Below are positions 63,507 through 64,000 of a stretch of 64,000 nucleotides of DNA, in pieces. The DNA is from Symbiodinium natans (lineage: Eukaryota; Sar; Dinophyceae; Suessiales; Symbiodiniaceae), in contig CAJNDS010000196.1 of NCBI GenBank assembly GCA_905221605.1, positions 136,551-200,550 on the forward strand, written 5' to 3'. The notes under the pieces were generated by a model. That model did not search any database. It was given only the letters and a program-made list of their open reading frames with translations, and was not told the DNA's origin. Each line of letters starts with the position of its first letter. The first letter of the stretch is position 1. The translations under genes and the position numbers were made by a program.

Positions 63507-64000
63507 GTAAAGATGGAGGCGCGGGCTGCAGGGGGGGGTGAGAACCCTGTCTCGAGCGAGGCCTCCGGACAGTCAGTCTAGAGGGTTCATCTCAAGCCTG
63601 CGCATCCCAGTTGATCTTGTCAATGGCGTGTTTTTTTTGGTTTGGGGGTTTTTTGGGGGAAAAGGGTTCCATTTGGGTCCGGCCGAACCACACTAACAGT
63701 CACCACCAGCAGACCCACAAGAAATAGCACCCGGTAAATGCTATAAAATTTGGGAATGGGTCTGATCACACTCTCCAGGGGGTCCACCTCATGCAGAACA
63801 CAAGTCTGTGTTCAATCCAGCCTCGGTGGTGGTTTTCAACCGCGGCAACCCTGAACTCGACATGAAGAATGAGATGTGTGTCCCCCTCGTTGAGGCATAC
63901 ATGCATCACATCACTGTGTTTGCAAACAGACTACCTCTCTTTCAGACGCCTCGGCCGGAAAGCGCCAAGGCCCAACAGCTTCACAGCTCTGGACCCTGGA

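Larger units (their letters stand above)
51180..64000 (+). repeat. Shuffled tandem array of beta-helix gene segments
   Basis: At least eight recurring segments follow each other in changing order. Examples: the segment with TTGATCTTGTCAATG at 53703, 56926, 59868 and 63612; the segment with AAAGAGCATGCTCATGGGACC at 54053, 54963 and 60545; and the segment with GTGCCGCTACGAGGACAAC at 53017, 58213 (variant) and 59265. Best long matches are 53060-53800 with 56240-57010, and 58800-59150 with 62275-62670. Outside the GGAL exons most frames are broken between copies, so much of this is intron or decayed exon. The array runs off the window end. Confidence 0.85.

Overview
The window looks like nuclear DNA of a dinoflagellate, most likely a Symbiodiniaceae-like or related core dinoflagellate (inference). 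It carries very many interstitial blocks of the plant-type telomere heptamer TTTAGGG. It has one intronless RCC1-repeat gene with a ubiquitin-like N-terminus. Other genes are cut into many small exons whose introns appear to start with GT, GC or GA, and short foldback elements lie in introns. No bacterial operon, rRNA or tRNA was found.

Layout. 0-46 kb: about 45 telomere-repeat blocks in both orientations, alternating with short exon-like islands, poly-G/C tracts, microsatellites and MITE-like foldback elements. Genes supported here are the RCC1-like gene (4.78-6.20 kb, +), a small two-exon gene with a predicted signal peptide and a possible dynein-light-chain-like domain (9.56-10.05 kb, +), a split DnaJ/4Fe-4S-ferredoxin fusion gene of plastid type (about 12.0-14.6 kb, +), a multi-pass membrane protein (40.2-42.8 kb, +), and a cysteine- and N-glycosylation-sequon-rich multi-exon region (42.9-45.5 kb, +). 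Many isolated exon candidates cannot be assigned. At 37.4-38.85 kb a long A/C-rich hairpin adjoins a roughly 1 kb AT-only island. 46-64 kb: no telomere repeats at all. First comes a minus-strand duplicated exon region (46.5-48.3 kb), then from about 48.5 kb to the window end a plus-strand locus built of shuffled tandem duplications. Its best-preserved exon encodes a glycine-rich GGAL...NASLEV beta-helix/Pmp-like repeat.

Main observations. (1) Telomere blocks are not randomly oriented: a CCCTAAA block followed by a TTTAGGG block repeatedly brackets an island of only about 60-200 bp, and most islands read as an exon. (2) Three telomere blocks are flanked by duplicated target-like sequence; at 45.7 kb the 21-bp duplication lies inside an open frame and removing one 132-nt unit rejoins it. 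(3) A 100-bp foldback intron at 45009-45108 has a perfect 16-bp duplication that itself supplies GT and AG; removal restores the frame. Together these suggest that both foldback elements and telomere-repeat tracts have created introns here. Exon calls are from reading frames, codon ending bias and splice sites only; none was checked by database search.
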